Shown: positions 21,296 through 30,655 of the stretch, in pieces
Position numbering within the stretch: the stretch's first letter is position 1
Layout: each line of letters begins with the position of its first letter
Source: Hexactinellida sp. DTS-2022
Lineage: Eukaryota; Porifera; Hexactinellida
Length of the DNA stretch: 64,000 nucleotides
Assembly (NCBI GenBank): GCA_028753945.1
Contig: JAPNXP010000001.1
Coordinates: 14,436,501-14,500,500 of the forward strand
Direction of reading: 5' to 3'
The notes under the pieces: model-generated
Told to the model about the DNA's origin: nothing
Database searches by the model: none
The model's input: the letters and a program-made list of their open reading frames with translations, nothing else
Position numbers and translations under genes: made by a program

Positions 21296-22381
21296 ATGTT
21301 TGTATCGGCTATTAATATTGGATTACATGTAGAGGTCCTATTATTATCTATAATATCTTTCCCACTATGTCCATTAACGCTATTCGTATTAGTGTACTAT
21401 GTACGGCGGAGATACAAGCTGTATCGAGAGATAAAGAGAGTTCCACGGGAAATGCTATGGAAGGACACTTTTAGGAACCATCTTAAGAATCTCAGGTTAA
21501 AGTGTGTCATCCATAACTTCGTTATTATCATTTTAATAATGGAATTTATCCGAAGTTTAGGCATAATACTCTCGTCGCTTCCTTCCTGGTTCATATATTT
21601 TGGAAATGAGAACTCAGGTTTGGTAGAATATCAAATGAATGTTGAAGGATTTTTCAGCGGACACATTGTTCCCCAATCAAATTCCTTTGTCCCTGTACTG
21701 TGCCTATTCATGAAGTTCCTATGGTTGGCATATAGGAAACTCGAATACAAATATACTATCATTAGATGGACATGGTACATAGTGATAAGAGTTATTATGC
21801 ATACATCGTATCATTTACTTCATCAAATCCTCCCTAATGATTATCGATATAATGGCATAATTCTTATGAGTCTGATTGTGGAATTCTTCATAATTCTTGA
21901 CTTTATACAGTATGTATATTATTCTAGAAAATTCTATTTGCTACTTAAAAGTAGGGAGACAGAAATTCGTCTATTTTACTTCGATAAGAAAGCATATCTC
22001 GATATCAAATTCCTATGTTTCCATTTTAAGATCGCAACCATCTTGGTAGCAATAGCACTGTTCTTCTTAACTACTTGTAGAACTCTTCACGCTTTTAATA
22101 AATTGTTTATAATTCCCCTTTCTGAATACAATTTTTGCTACGCAGCTATTCTACAATGGTTTTGTAACAATGAACATTATATTTATCATTGCACAAAGAC
22201 TTTCCTTATTCGCCCATGTAGATTAGTTTACTCAATTCTGTTTAATTTTAACTATTTGTATATATTCATTGCTGTTGTTTACAAGTCTTACAGTGACAGA
22301 CAAAAGTTAAGAAACATAAATAGTTACATCAAGCCTATTGTCAAGCGGTATCATGATAGAGTGTATAACCGCTATCCATAG
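21296..22381 (+). CDS. Orphan 7TM receptor-like protein, member A
   Basis: An intronless 361-residue frame with seven hydrophobic segments at about 14-36, 70-90, 128-147, 158-175, 187-210, 242-262 and 308-330. Positive charge places the loop after segment 1 (RRRYKLYREIKRV) and the C-tail (KSYSDRQK) in the cytoplasm, giving the N-out/C-in topology of GPCRs rather than of insect taste receptors. The first cytoplasmic loop is unusually long (about 34 residues), and no class A, B or C motif (DRY, NPxxY) is present. Family and ligand are unknown. The stretch before the ATG (atttgtccataaata .. aagaaaaactta) is shared with member C. The last residues are altered: an inserted hAT MITE supplies the TAG, removing an ancestral NYIQC tail. 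Confidence 0.75.
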   Translation: MFVSAINIGLHVEVLLLSIISFPLCPLTLFVLVYYVRRRYKLYREIKRVPREMLWKDTFRNHLKNLRLKCVIHNFVIIILIMEFIRSLGIILSSLPSWFIYFGNENSGLVEYQMNVEGFFSGHIVPQSNSFVPVLCLFMKFLWLAYRKLEYKYTIIRWTWYIVIRVIMHTSYHLLHQILPNDYRYNGIILMSLIVEFFIILDFIQYVYYSRKFYLLLKSRETEIRLFYFDKKAYLDIKFLCFHFKIATILVAIALFFLTTCRTLHAFNKLFIIPLSEYNFCYAAILQWFCNNEHYIYHCTKTFLIRPCRLVYSILFNFNYLYIFIAVVYKSYSDRQKLRNINSYIKPIVKRYHDRVYNRYP

Positions 22382-22543
22382 GCGTCGTAAATGCAAAGGT
22401 CAATCCTTCGGCCCGCCCGGAAATTCCTGGTAATGTCCGGGTAAACTCCGGGTAAACTCGGAGTTTAGTGTTAGTAGCATAGGGACAATCCCTTCGGCCC
22501 GCCCGGACATTTCCGGGCACCCGGGCGGTTTACGACGCCTATG
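22377..22543. mobile_element. hAT MITE inserted in the 7TM-A C-terminus
   Basis: 167 bases starting CATAGGCGTCGTAAATGC and ending GGTTTACGACGCCTATG, flanked by the perfect 8-base duplication CCGCTATC (22369-22376 and 22544-22551). Its first bases CATAG supply the receptor stop. Removing the element and one duplicate restores ..NRYPNYIQC-stop, close to the NRYPNYTLC end of member C. Confidence 0.92.
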
Positions 22544-22770
22544 CCGCTATCCTAATTATATACAGTGTTAGGTGATGTGTGATTGCTTCCAAATAGAGCG
22601 TTTGTCCTTCTTGTAAACTAAACTTTTATTGTTTGTTTGTTTTATAATTCTCTATAAAGCATTCATTTTGATATTTTGTATTGTAATTTAATTAAACTAA
22701 CTTCAAAGCTCGTTAAAGTTCGTTATATATAGATATGTACAACAATTAAAAAAATCCAAAATTGCAGCTG

Positions 22771-22851
22771 TGCCGACAACATGCAGTTCCTTTGGAGGCA
22801 CTATATTTGGCTGGTTAATTGATATAACCTCCAAAGGAAATGCTGTCGGCA
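22771..22851. other. Imperfect hairpin, about 81 bases
   Basis: The arms tgccgacaacatgcag..cctttggagg and cctccaaaggaaatgctgtc..ggca pair over about 23 bases with a four-base bulge, around a 28-base loop. The size suits a small-RNA precursor, but a tiny MITE remnant is equally possible. Confidence 0.4.
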
Positions 22852-23109
22852 TAGTTCTTCATTCTCTGCTCCAATAGGCAGATAGACAGGACCGTCGAGA
22901 GCGCGAGCGGTAAGTTCATAATTTGTGTGCGGATCCCTGACTACCTCTGATATTTTAGTTCTGTTATCGTGAAATGAATAAACTAAACGCAAACTATTGC
23001 ATTCGTATTACACATATTTAAAATATACAATAAATTAAATCCTATTTTCTCCTATAGTTCATGAATTTTCACTTTTACGATATTAAGTAGTATAAATTAA
23101 ATACTAATA

Positions 23110-23282
23110 CAGTGGATGCCGGTTATAAGCACATCGTCGGGAACTGCACTTGATGTCTTATAACCGGCATGTTCTTATTACCGACATGAATTATACAAGG
23201 TATATGGCAACCGTTTTTCAACATAGTGTTCTTATATCCGAAATGTTCTTATAACTTGTGTGCTTATATACGACATTTACTG
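23110..23282. mobile_element. MITE, 'cagtggatgccggttataag' family
   Basis: TA-flanked, same left end as 1297-1439, ending atacgacatttactg. It holds extra internal copies of 'ttcttat..ccgacatg'. Confidence 0.75.
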
Positions 23283-23896
23283 TACTACAAAGCTAATACT
23301 AGTTATTGTAGCAGATACAAACTAAGTCAGGACCTGATTTCTAGCAATGATTAAAGAAATATTGTGTCCGGGGGAGTATAAACCAAGTTTCTACCGAATA
23401 CAGTATAACTTTGTTCTATACTAATACGATTAATACGACATTCTGGTTTTACAAACAGTATTTCTGTCCCCTCCTAACCCTTTCCATTACAATGATATTT
23501 GTACGCTAATTAACTATGTAGATAATTGAATTGAAGTTTGTTACTTGTATTGAGTGTTATATTCTAAAATTCAACTTAAAATAAAGAAAGTTACGCTGCT
23601 GTTGGCAATTTGGTTCTCTGCTTATCTCACATGTTGAACTTAATCAATAATCAAATAATTAAATCCAACCGAGTTGACACTTTGTTAGGCAGAAGACCAG
23701 TCAAATTAAGGTCAGGTCAAGGCGCTCAGAAAAATAGGTTCAGATCACTCTAAGGTCAGGTAATGACCTGACTTTTGGAAAGCTTGCTTAATACACATCG
23801 AGATCACTCTAAGTATATTAACTAACTACTCCTAGGAACTTCGTTAAAGGGGAGTTCACAGTATATTTAGAATAATGTTATCAAATACATCTACTC
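23283..23896. other. Non-coding stretch with MITE debris
   Basis: Contains a worn pogo-type end near 23400 and, at about 23690-23790, 'aggtcaggtcaagg' repeats ending aaagcttgctta, a decayed relative of the hAT MITE at 52205. No gene was seen. Confidence 0.45.
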
Positions 23897-24057
23897 CATG
23901 GGCATAGGCTCCGATAGGGCTGGTAGGGCCATGACCCTACCAATAATTGTCTTTTCTCCATAGAAGCTAACACAAATATGCCAAGATGGCCCTACCAATG
24001 TCCTAACATCCAGCCTATAAGGGCCCTACCATTCTCCAAAACGAGTCTACGCCCCTG
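23897..24057. mobile_element. Probable hAT-like MITE
   Basis: Ends CATGGGCATAGGCTCCGATA and CGAGTCTACGCCCCTG are loosely inverted. The flanking 8 bases match only in half, so this is an old insertion at best. Confidence 0.4.
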
Positions 24058-24660
24058 TGTAACTCCGCTCATGGCTTTATCCGGCCATAATAGACCTGCG
24101 CACCCTAGGTGATGTAACATTTTCATTCGCACACCCAAATTTACAAAAATACAATAGAACTCGGTCTAATATCAGGGATTTTCACTAGTCACTTGATTGA
24201 CTCGGTGACTCGAGTCAGGACTCGCGAGTCATCGAGTTCAGGAATCGCGAATTATTGATTAATTTTTAAGAAAATAAGAAAATAATCGCTAACAATAGAT
24301 ATATTCCCCCATTTATTGGAAGTTATATAATCTCATGAACACACAATGATTAAGGACATTTTAAATTAAATATCTATAGGGACTATCCAAATTCTATTAG
24401 TATTTGCAACTACAATTTTCCAGGGATTTAGCTTGGTTAATTAAGAGCTCATGTTACTGCTTATATGAAATATAATTCAATGAAATTAGTATACTATATT
24501 ACATCTTCCATTATAGTAATATGTATTATGTTTGCATTATGTTAATACTGTAGGATATGATAATTCCCCTTTTCCAATGTCTCAAAGCGATTATAAATAT
24601 CGTATTTGTGGATTCAAATTATACTACACATAATATACTTCAACTGATTGATACAGTACA
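24058..24660. other. Upstream region of 7TM-B
   Basis: AT-rich. A patch near 24190-24250 repeats 'gactcg' and 'gagtca' in both orientations and may be MITE debris. Unlike members A and C, it shows no shared sequence just before the ATG. Confidence 0.4.
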
Positions 24661-25734
24661 ATGAATGAATCGGCCACTAGGATTGGAGCTAGAGTAGAGT
24701 TCCTTTTTGTACCAATAATATCTTTCCCATTCTGTCTACTGACGATATTCGTATTAGTGTACTATGTACGGAGGAGATACAAACTGTATCGAGAGATAAA
24801 GAGAGTTCCACGGGAAATGCTATGGAAGGACACTTATAGGAATCATCTTAAGAATCTCAGGTTAAAGTGTGTTATCCATAATTTCGTTATTATCATTTTA
24901 TCGCTGGAATTATTCCGATCTATAATTTATACACTATGTTTCCTTACCTACTGGTTCATCGAATTTGCGCATGAAAGTAAGGCTATGCACAGTTTTCAAT
25001 ACAAAGTTCAAAAGTTCTCCTACATGTTACTTGATCCCATAGCATATTCATTTATCCCTGTACTGTCTTTATTAATGAATTTGTTATGGTTAGCATATAG
25101 GAAATACGAATACCGATATACTGTCATTAGATGGTCATGGTATATTGCTATAAGAACCATCATAATTATTTTAAAGCAATGCCTTCTCAGTAATCTCCCA
25201 ATAGAATATCAATATTTGTTTATGATTATTTACAGGTCGGTGTGGGGATCTCTATCCATTCTAGACTTTATACAGTATGTATATTATTCTAGAAAGTTCT
25301 ATCTGCTTCTAAAAAGTAGAGAGACAGAAATTCGACTATTTTACTTCGATAAGAAAGCATATCTCGATATTAAATTCCTATGTTTCCATTTTAAGATCGC
25401 AACCATCTTAGTTGGCATAGCACTGTTCTTCTTTTCTGTATCTTTTTCCGTTGAAAAATATCTTAAAACAGTAACGGATATTCTTTGTGTCATTTCTATT
25501 CCCAGATCGTTTTGTCATCAGGTTTTATTTTCTCAGTACATTATTGTTTTTATATCTCATCCCTCTGCATCTATTTGCAATATCATATATATTTTTAATT
25601 ATTTTTATATGTTTGTTGTTGTTGTTTACCAGTCCTATAGAAATCGCCAGAAGTTAGCCAATATTAACGACTACATTAAGCCCCTAGTCCAACAATACCA
25701 TGAGAGACACTTCAATCATTATAATTATTGCTAA
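24661..25734 (+). CDS. Orphan 7TM receptor-like protein, member B
   Basis: An intronless 357-residue frame and the most divergent of the three members. It keeps the long first cytoplasmic loop (RRRYKLYREIKRVPRE onward) and the block from DFIQYVYYSRKFYLLLKSRE through the sixth-segment start, identical in protein sequence to A and C. The outer halves of segments 2-5 and the third extracellular loop (about 262-305) differ strongly: member A has LQWFCNNEHYIYHC where B has FSQYIIVFISHPSASIC. The N-terminus MNESATRIGARVEF contains a possible N-glycosylation site (NES), as expected if it faces outside. The C-terminus ends NHYNYC. It stands in tandem with member A, 2.1 kb downstream on the same strand. 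Confidence 0.75.
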   Translation: MNESATRIGARVEFLFVPIISFPFCLLTIFVLVYYVRRRYKLYREIKRVPREMLWKDTYRNHLKNLRLKCVIHNFVIIILSLELFRSIIYTLCFLTYWFIEFAHESKAMHSFQYKVQKFSYMLLDPIAYSFIPVLSLLMNLLWLAYRKYEYRYTVIRWSWYIAIRTIIIILKQCLLSNLPIEYQYLFMIIYRSVWGSLSILDFIQYVYYSRKFYLLLKSRETEIRLFYFDKKAYLDIKFLCFHFKIATILVGIALFFFSVSFSVEKYLKTVTDILCVISIPRSFCHQVLFSQYIIVFISHPSASICNIIYIFNYFYMFVVVVYQSYRNRQKLANINDYIKPLVQQYHERHFNHYNYC

Positions 25735-25749
25735 TCTTGTTCCTATCTA

Positions 25750-25755
25750 AATAAA
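25750..25755 (+). terminator. Candidate poly(A) signal of 7TM-B
   Basis: AATAAA 15 bases after the stop codon, followed by T- and GT-rich sequence (gattgttgtgtatgtgtttg). This is a close, plausible cleavage context. Confidence 0.45.
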
Positions 25756-25849
25756 TGATTAAACTTGATTGTTGTGTATGTGTTTGTTTGCTTTGTCTTC
25801 ATTTGAATTAATTTAAAGTGATTGGGTAACAGAAAATACATTTTATTGA

Positions 25850-26230
25850 AAAATCAACGAATAAAATATGTCGATTTTATAAAATCAACATATTTTATTC
25901 GTTGATTTTGTAAATCGACAATCTAAATGTTGATTTTGTAAAATCAACATTTCAGAATGTCGATTTTACAAAATAATCTAATAAAATATGTTGATTTTAT
26001 AAAATCGACATATTTTATTCGTTGATTTTGTAAACACACACTTAAAATGGCCCGAGCGTTTCAAATAACCATACAAGACACTTTGTTTAAAGCCTGGTTC
26101 TTTTATCTTGTTATGTGCTACATGCTTCCTCAGTTAAGCATGGATATACCCTCACTCCACACCTTGACAGAGAATGTTGATTCATGTCGTTTTTGTAAAA
26201 TCAACATTTGACAAAATCGACAAAACATAT
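25850..26230. repeat. Palindromic 'gattttgtaaaatc' repeat cluster
   Basis: Multiple facing copies of 'gttgattttgtaaaatcaac' and 'aataaaatatgtcgatttta' form overlapping palindromes. About 130 bases of unrelated sequence interrupt the cluster near 26040-26170. Probably fused remains of a small inverted-repeat element. Confidence 0.6.
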
Positions 26231-26235
26231 CTATA

Positions 26236-26686
26236 TATCTATATTATAAAAACTCGAATGTTGTGTATTTGTTTGTCCGGATTGTATTAAAGTGATGGGG
26301 GAATAGAACCGCAATCACATATGAGATATAAACTAACTTCCAAATGTTATAATAGGTAAACAAGTATGCTGATTTCGAATTTCGCATTTATAAATTTATA
26401 ATATAAATATTTGTTGTTGTTGTTTACCAAAATAGATAAACAAATTATTGAAAATTCAAAATGAACTTAGAAGTTAGCTTCCAACGGGTATTATTGGTAA
26501 AAAAGTATGCTGATACGAATACGATTAGAACTATGGAAAATGGTAGAAACGGTTGTATATGACTTCCTCTACCATTTTCCATGGTAGCAACGGTGAGGAG
26601 TAATGCTGCATAGCGGCCGATAACTGAGGTACGTAGTACCGATTTGTCGCAAAGCGACCGAGACCGAAGGGCTCGTATGATATATA
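26236..26686 (+). mobile_element. Helitron-like family H, near-complete copy
   Basis: Begins tctatattataaaaactcga (A before the TC) with a GTTT-type tract and 'attaaagtgatgggggaata'. It ends in the GC-rich landmark gcggccgataactgaggtac .. gcgaccgagaccgaagggct. Other copies lie at 28.3-29.0 (minus), 36.6-37.2 (plus) and 58.4-58.9 kb (minus). No protein is encoded. The A|TC start fits a Helitron, but the 3' CTRR end was not confirmed. Confidence 0.55.
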
Positions 26687-26870
26687 CAGTCAACTCCGCT
26701 TAATTGGGTCACATCGGGACCAGGTTGTTTTGACCCGATTAAGCGGAGAAACCGATTAACCGAAAATATTGTAAGCCAAACTGTTATTCTGTCCTATAAA
26801 TCCTGTGAAATTTTGACCCGATTAAGCGGAGAAACCGATTAACAGGTCTCCCAATTAAGCGGAGTTGACT
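26687..26870. mobile_element. pogo-like MITE, 'caactccgcttaatt' type
   Basis: Starts CAGTCAACTCCGCTTAATTG, ends AATTAAGCGGAGTTGACT and carries 'gattaagcggagaaaccgat' twice inside. It directly abuts the family H copy. Confidence 0.8.
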
Positions 26871-26892
26871 ATATGATATGATATATGATATA

Positions 26893-27061
26893 CAGTAGAG
26901 CCTCTGAACAACGGACACCTTGGGACCGGAACCGTTGTCCGCTATTTAGAGGTTGCTTTTCTATTAGACATATGCTAAATAAATAAATCCGTGCCACGAG
27001 GGTTGTCCGTTATTTAGAGGTTGTCCGCTATTTGGAGTGTCCGTTATGGGAGGCTCCACTG
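26893..27061. mobile_element. pogo-like MITE, 'cagtagagcctctgaacaac' type
   Basis: TA-flanked; starts CAGTAGAGCCTCTGAACAAC and ends TATGGGAGGCTCCACTG. Inside are several 'gtccgctatttagagg' copies. Confidence 0.8.
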
Positions 27062-27119
27062 TATATGAAATGATATATATGATATTATATATATTGATAC
27101 GATATGATATATATACAGT

Positions 27120-27728
27120 ATATGACATCACTTGTGTGACGTGGTGGAGGCGCTTCCCACCGTATAAGGTCAGTCACTCCCAGGAGGTATAGGCAGTGAT
27201 GTTTTGGTGGGGGGGGCTCGGAGGGGCGGACCCCCCACTTATTTCGCTAGGGGGGCGCTTATACCAGGAGGGGCGCTCCTTCCTATCAGTTATCTATAGA
27301 ATTCATTATTGGGGGCCGTTTTCACCAATGTTTTCTAAGAAAATGCTAAATTTGAAAAGGGAGCCCCCCCCCCCCCCACTTCTTTTTTTGGCAAAACACC
27401 ACTGGGTATAGGTGCCGATGGAGCTGTGTGGACAGCGAGATAGAGCAGGCCTAGCTGTGTAGGCAGCCAGGGACCAGACAGGGTCCCGCGGGTACTACAC
27501 AGCGGTCGCAGTGAGCTATTAAGAAGAGTACCGTCCTCCTAATGAGGTCTATGGAGGGACGAAACCCTTGAGTGGTTGGTGAGAATGGTGACACCTCATG
27601 GACCTGCGATCCGCAGATTGTGGCAACGTTCGGGAAGGTCCCAAAGCTTCCATGACATTTGAATATTAATGTCACGACCCTTGTCCTCTGGAGTATGCGG
27701 TGTTGGGAGCAATGAATAAGTTGACAGT
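27120..27728. other. Less AT-rich stretch of unknown origin, split by a hAT MITE
   Basis: After removing the MITE at 27194-27404, the sequence reads about 400 bases of unusually GC-balanced DNA (ggagctgtgtggacagcgag and on). It has no long frame, tRNA-type box or rRNA-like motif that I recognise. It could be a SINE or a gene remnant. Confidence 0.4.
27194..27404. mobile_element. hAT MITE
   Basis: Starts CAGTGATGTTTTGGTGGGG and ends TTTGGCAAAACACCACTG, flanked by the perfect 8-base duplication GGTATAGG (27186-27193 and 27405-27412). Confidence 0.9.
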
Positions 27729-27759
27729 ATGGACAGACTCACCCAGTGAGTCTGTCCAT
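27729..27759. other. Perfect 14-base-pair hairpin
   Basis: ATGGACAGACTCAC pairs perfectly with GTGAGTCTGTCCAT across a three-base loop (CCA). It overlaps the left end of the next inverted-repeat element. In DNA it could extrude as a cruciform; its role is unknown. Confidence 0.6.
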
Positions 27760-28009
27760 GTAAAATTGTTTGCAATGATTGAACTAGTGTTGTGCATGAA
27801 GTGACACAATAGGATTTATTAGTTAGGCTTTGTTACCATGTTATTTAAACACATCTTATAAACATTATTTATCAACAATTCCTTATCAAATCCAGTTGGT
27901 ATTCATTGGGCAGTTCAATAGAGGTGATTAATAAGAATACTAATATAGTATCATATTGTGCCACTTCATGCACAACACTAGTTCAATCATTGCAAACAAT
28001 TTTACATGG
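27756..28009. mobile_element. Inverted-repeat element with 56-base arms
   Basis: The arms start CCATGTAAAATTGTTTGCAA and match with one difference by eye. The middle is AT-rich and non-coding. No target duplication is clear, so the superfamily is open. Confidence 0.75.
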
Positions 28010-28074
28010 GCGAAAATTAACGTAATATGATACACACGTAGCTTATAGTATATACGTAGTGTTTAACAATTTAA

Positions 28075-28310
28075 TCAAATTCCACTCGATTCCACTATTC
28101 AGTCAAAGATTCCACTCGATTCCACCATTCAGTCAAATTCCACTAGATTCCACTGTTCAGTCAAAGATTCCACTCGATTCCACTGTTCAGTCGGTTTTTA
28201 GAAAATCCACTCGATTCCACCGTTCAGTCAATTCCACTAAAATTTAGTAATTCCACTAGATTCCACTGGATTCCACTGGATTCCACTCGATTCCACTATT
28301 CAGTCAGCCC
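28075..28310. repeat. Minisatellite, 'attccactcgattccac' type
   Basis: About nine irregular copies of 'gattccactcgattccactg' with 'ttcagtca' between many of them. It borders the family H copy. Confidence 0.8.
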
Positions 28311-28964
28311 CCTTGTTTACCAATAATACCCGTTGAAGGCTAACTTCTGGGTTGATTTTGAATTTTCATTAATTTTTACCTATTTTGTGTAAGCAACAAC
28401 AATAAATATTCACATTATAAATTTGTAAATGCGATTCGTGATCAGCATACTTGTTTACCTATTACAGAGTTGGAATCGGGTTCGGGTTTCTCGGGTCGGG
28501 TCGGGTTCGGGTCGGGTTCGGGTTAAGATTTGGATTTAGAATCGGTTTCGGGTCGGGTTCGGGTTCGAAGTTGATCAGTTAATATCTACACTTATATACA
28601 CTTCGGGTTCGGGTCGGGTTCGGGTTAAGATTTGGATTTAGAATCGGTTTCGGGTCGGGTTCGGGTTCGAAGTTGATCAGTTAATATCTACACTTATATA
28701 CACTTCGGGTTCGGGTCGGGTTCGGGTTAAGATTCGGATTTAGAATCGGGTTCGGGTCGGGTTCGGGTTGAAGCTCGTCGGGTCGGGTTCTGAAAAGTGG
28801 ACCCGATTCCAACTCTGACCTATTATTACATTTGTTTACCTATTATAACATTTGGAAGTTAGTTTCTATCAAAATAATGAATGCGGTTTCTATTCCCCCA
28901 TCACTTTAATACAATCCGGACAAATACACAAACAAACACACACATATACACCAATCGAGATTTA
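28311..28964 (-). mobile_element. Helitron-like family H, copy with insertion
   Basis: Reverse-oriented family H (ccgttgaaggctaacttctg at left, 'tcccccatcactttaataca' then cacaccaatcgagatttaat at right). It is interrupted by the hAT MITE at 28465-28817, and its GC-rich 3' part is missing, replaced by the minisatellite. Confidence 0.55.
28465..28817. mobile_element. hAT MITE with internal 'cgggttcgggt' tandem repeats
   Basis: Starts CAGAGTTGGAATCGGG and ends CCCGATTCCAACTCTG. The perfect 8-base duplication ACCTATTA lies at 28457-28464 and 28818-28825. Inside, a unit of roughly 100 bases containing runs of 'tcgggttcgggt' is repeated about two and a half times. The runs look telomere-like but belong to the element. 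Confidence 0.92.
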
Positions 28965-29171
28965 ATATTTTGAAAAAAGGACAAAATATCACGCTTTGGG
29001 CTTAAAAAAAGTTTCAACCCTGATACGAACTGGTGCCATGTGTGTGATCGACAGAGCCCGTATCAATTCATCCATGTGTCAGAACTAACAAACATATTAA
29101 TTCGTTAGACTTTTAGTTTGTTTGCTTCAATTTATTGTTAGTAGAAAGATTCCCTATTCAAATCTGTATAT
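28965..29171. other. Non-coding stretch
   Basis: Nothing recognisable; AT-rich. Confidence 0.4.
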
Positions 29172-29427
29172 ACCGTTTAATATGGCGTTCATACTCGAAT
29201 AGGTATCCCTCCCCTCGAATAATCGCCCCCCGAGTAGCAAATAATATTTTGTTACCGCTGCCCGGAGTAAACATCTTTATCTAATATAAGTTCCAATAAG
29301 ATTATAAACCGAGTATAATAAATAAATTGTTAATATAAAGTGCGATATTCTCGAAAATTCATAATTTTTTTGTTCAAATGGCGAAAAAACAATAGTCGCC
29401 TAGGCTACTATTCGAGTAAGTACGGTA
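29172..29427. mobile_element. MITE of the 'ctcgaataatcgcc' family
   Basis: Left end taccgtttaatatggcgttc, right end actattcgagtaagtacggt. The inside carries 'cgaataatcgccccccgagt' and 'cgcctaggctac'. A partial copy lies at 12951-13196. Confidence 0.6.
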
Positions 29428-29560
29428 ATATTAATATTAGTAACCTGTAAAGTTAGTTTAATTAAATTACAATTCAAAATACAAAATTGAGTGTTTAGCA
29501 GAGAAATATAAACAAACATATAATTAAAGTTTAGTTTACATAAAAACTGTATTTACATGA

Positions 29561-30655
29561 CTAGCATAGCGTATAATTAGGATAGCGGTTATACAATCTA
29601 TCATGATACCGCTTGACAATAGGTTTGATGTAATTGTTTATGTTTTCTAACTTCTGTCTGTCACTGTAAGACTTGTAAACAACAACAATGAACATGTACA
29701 AATAGTTAAAATTAAATATAAGTAAGTAGACAAATATACAGGGGGATTGGATGAAAACAATTGTGAAATTATTGATAGAATTTGCATTATTACAAAACCA
29801 TTGTAGGAGAGCTGTGGAGCACCAATTGTATTTCAGAATTGCAAACAGTATATTAAAATTGTAAATAGATAAATATGCAGTTAAGCAGAACAGTGCTATT
29901 GCTACTAAGATGGTTGCGATCTTAAAATGGAAACATAGGAATTTTATATCGAGATATGCTTTCTTATCGAAGTAAAATAGACGAATTTCTGTCTCCCTAC
30001 TTTTGAGAAGCAGATAGAATTTTCTAGAATAATATACATACTGTATAAAGTCAAGTATTATGAAGAATTCCACAATCAGACTCATAAGAATCACGGCGAA
30101 ATATTGATAACCATTAGGGAGGATTTGTGCAATTAAATAGTGCAATCTATTCATAATAACTCTTATCACTATGTACCATGTCCATCTAATGATAGTATAT
30201 CTGTATTCGAGCTTCCTATATGCCAACCATAGGAACTTCATGAATAGGCACAGTACAGGGACAAACGAATATGATTGGGAAACAATGTAATCGTAGCTAA
30301 AAGTTTCAACATTAATTTGAAATTCTTTCAAACCAGAGCTCTCATTTCCAAAATATATGAACCAGGAAGGAAGCGACGAGAATATATAGCCTATACTTCG
30401 TACAAATTCCAGCGATAAAATGATAATAACGAAATTATGGATGACACACTTTAACCTGAGATTCTTAAGAAGGTTCCTATAAGTGTCCTTCCATAGCATT
30501 TCCCGTGGAACTCTCTTTATCTCTCGATACAACTTGTATCTCCTCCGTACATAGTACACTAATACGAATAGCGTCAGTAGACATAGTGGGAAAGATATTA
30601 TAGATAATAATAGGGGTATTACTTCATATCCAATATTAAGAGCTGATTCAAACAT
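29561..30655 (-). CDS. Orphan 7TM receptor-like protein, member C
   Basis: An intronless 364-residue frame on the opposite strand to members A and B. Its topology is the same as A. It is closer to A than to B (PSWFIYFGNES, FVPVLCLFMKFLWLAYRKLE and the C-tail KRYHDRLYNRYPNY are nearly shared). It differs mainly between segments 6 and 7, where A has TTCRTLHAFNKLF and C has TAYLSIYNFNILF. The intact end NRYPNYTLC shows what member A has lost. The roughly 45 bases before the ATG resemble those of A, suggesting a shared control region or a recent duplication unit. Ligand and G-protein coupling are unknown. Confidence 0.75.
   Translation of the reverse strand: MFESALNIGYEVIPLLLSIISFPLCLLTLFVLVYYVRRRYKLYREIKRVPREMLWKDTYRNLLKNLRLKCVIHNFVIIILSLEFVRSIGYIFSSLPSWFIYFGNESSGLKEFQINVETFSYDYIVSQSYSFVPVLCLFMKFLWLAYRKLEYRYTIIRWTWYIVIRVIMNRLHYLIAQILPNGYQYFAVILMSLIVEFFIILDFIQYVYYSRKFYLLLKSRETEIRLFYFDKKAYLDIKFLCFHFKIATILVAIALFCLTAYLSIYNFNILFAILKYNWCSTALLQWFCNNANSINNFTIVFIQSPCIFVYLLIFNFNYLYMFIVVVYKSYSDRQKLENINNYIKPIVKRYHDRLYNRYPNYTLC

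Noticed and set aside
28465-28817. Interstitial telomere
   Set aside because: The 'cgggtt' runs lie wholly within an element with inverted ends and an 8-base target duplication.
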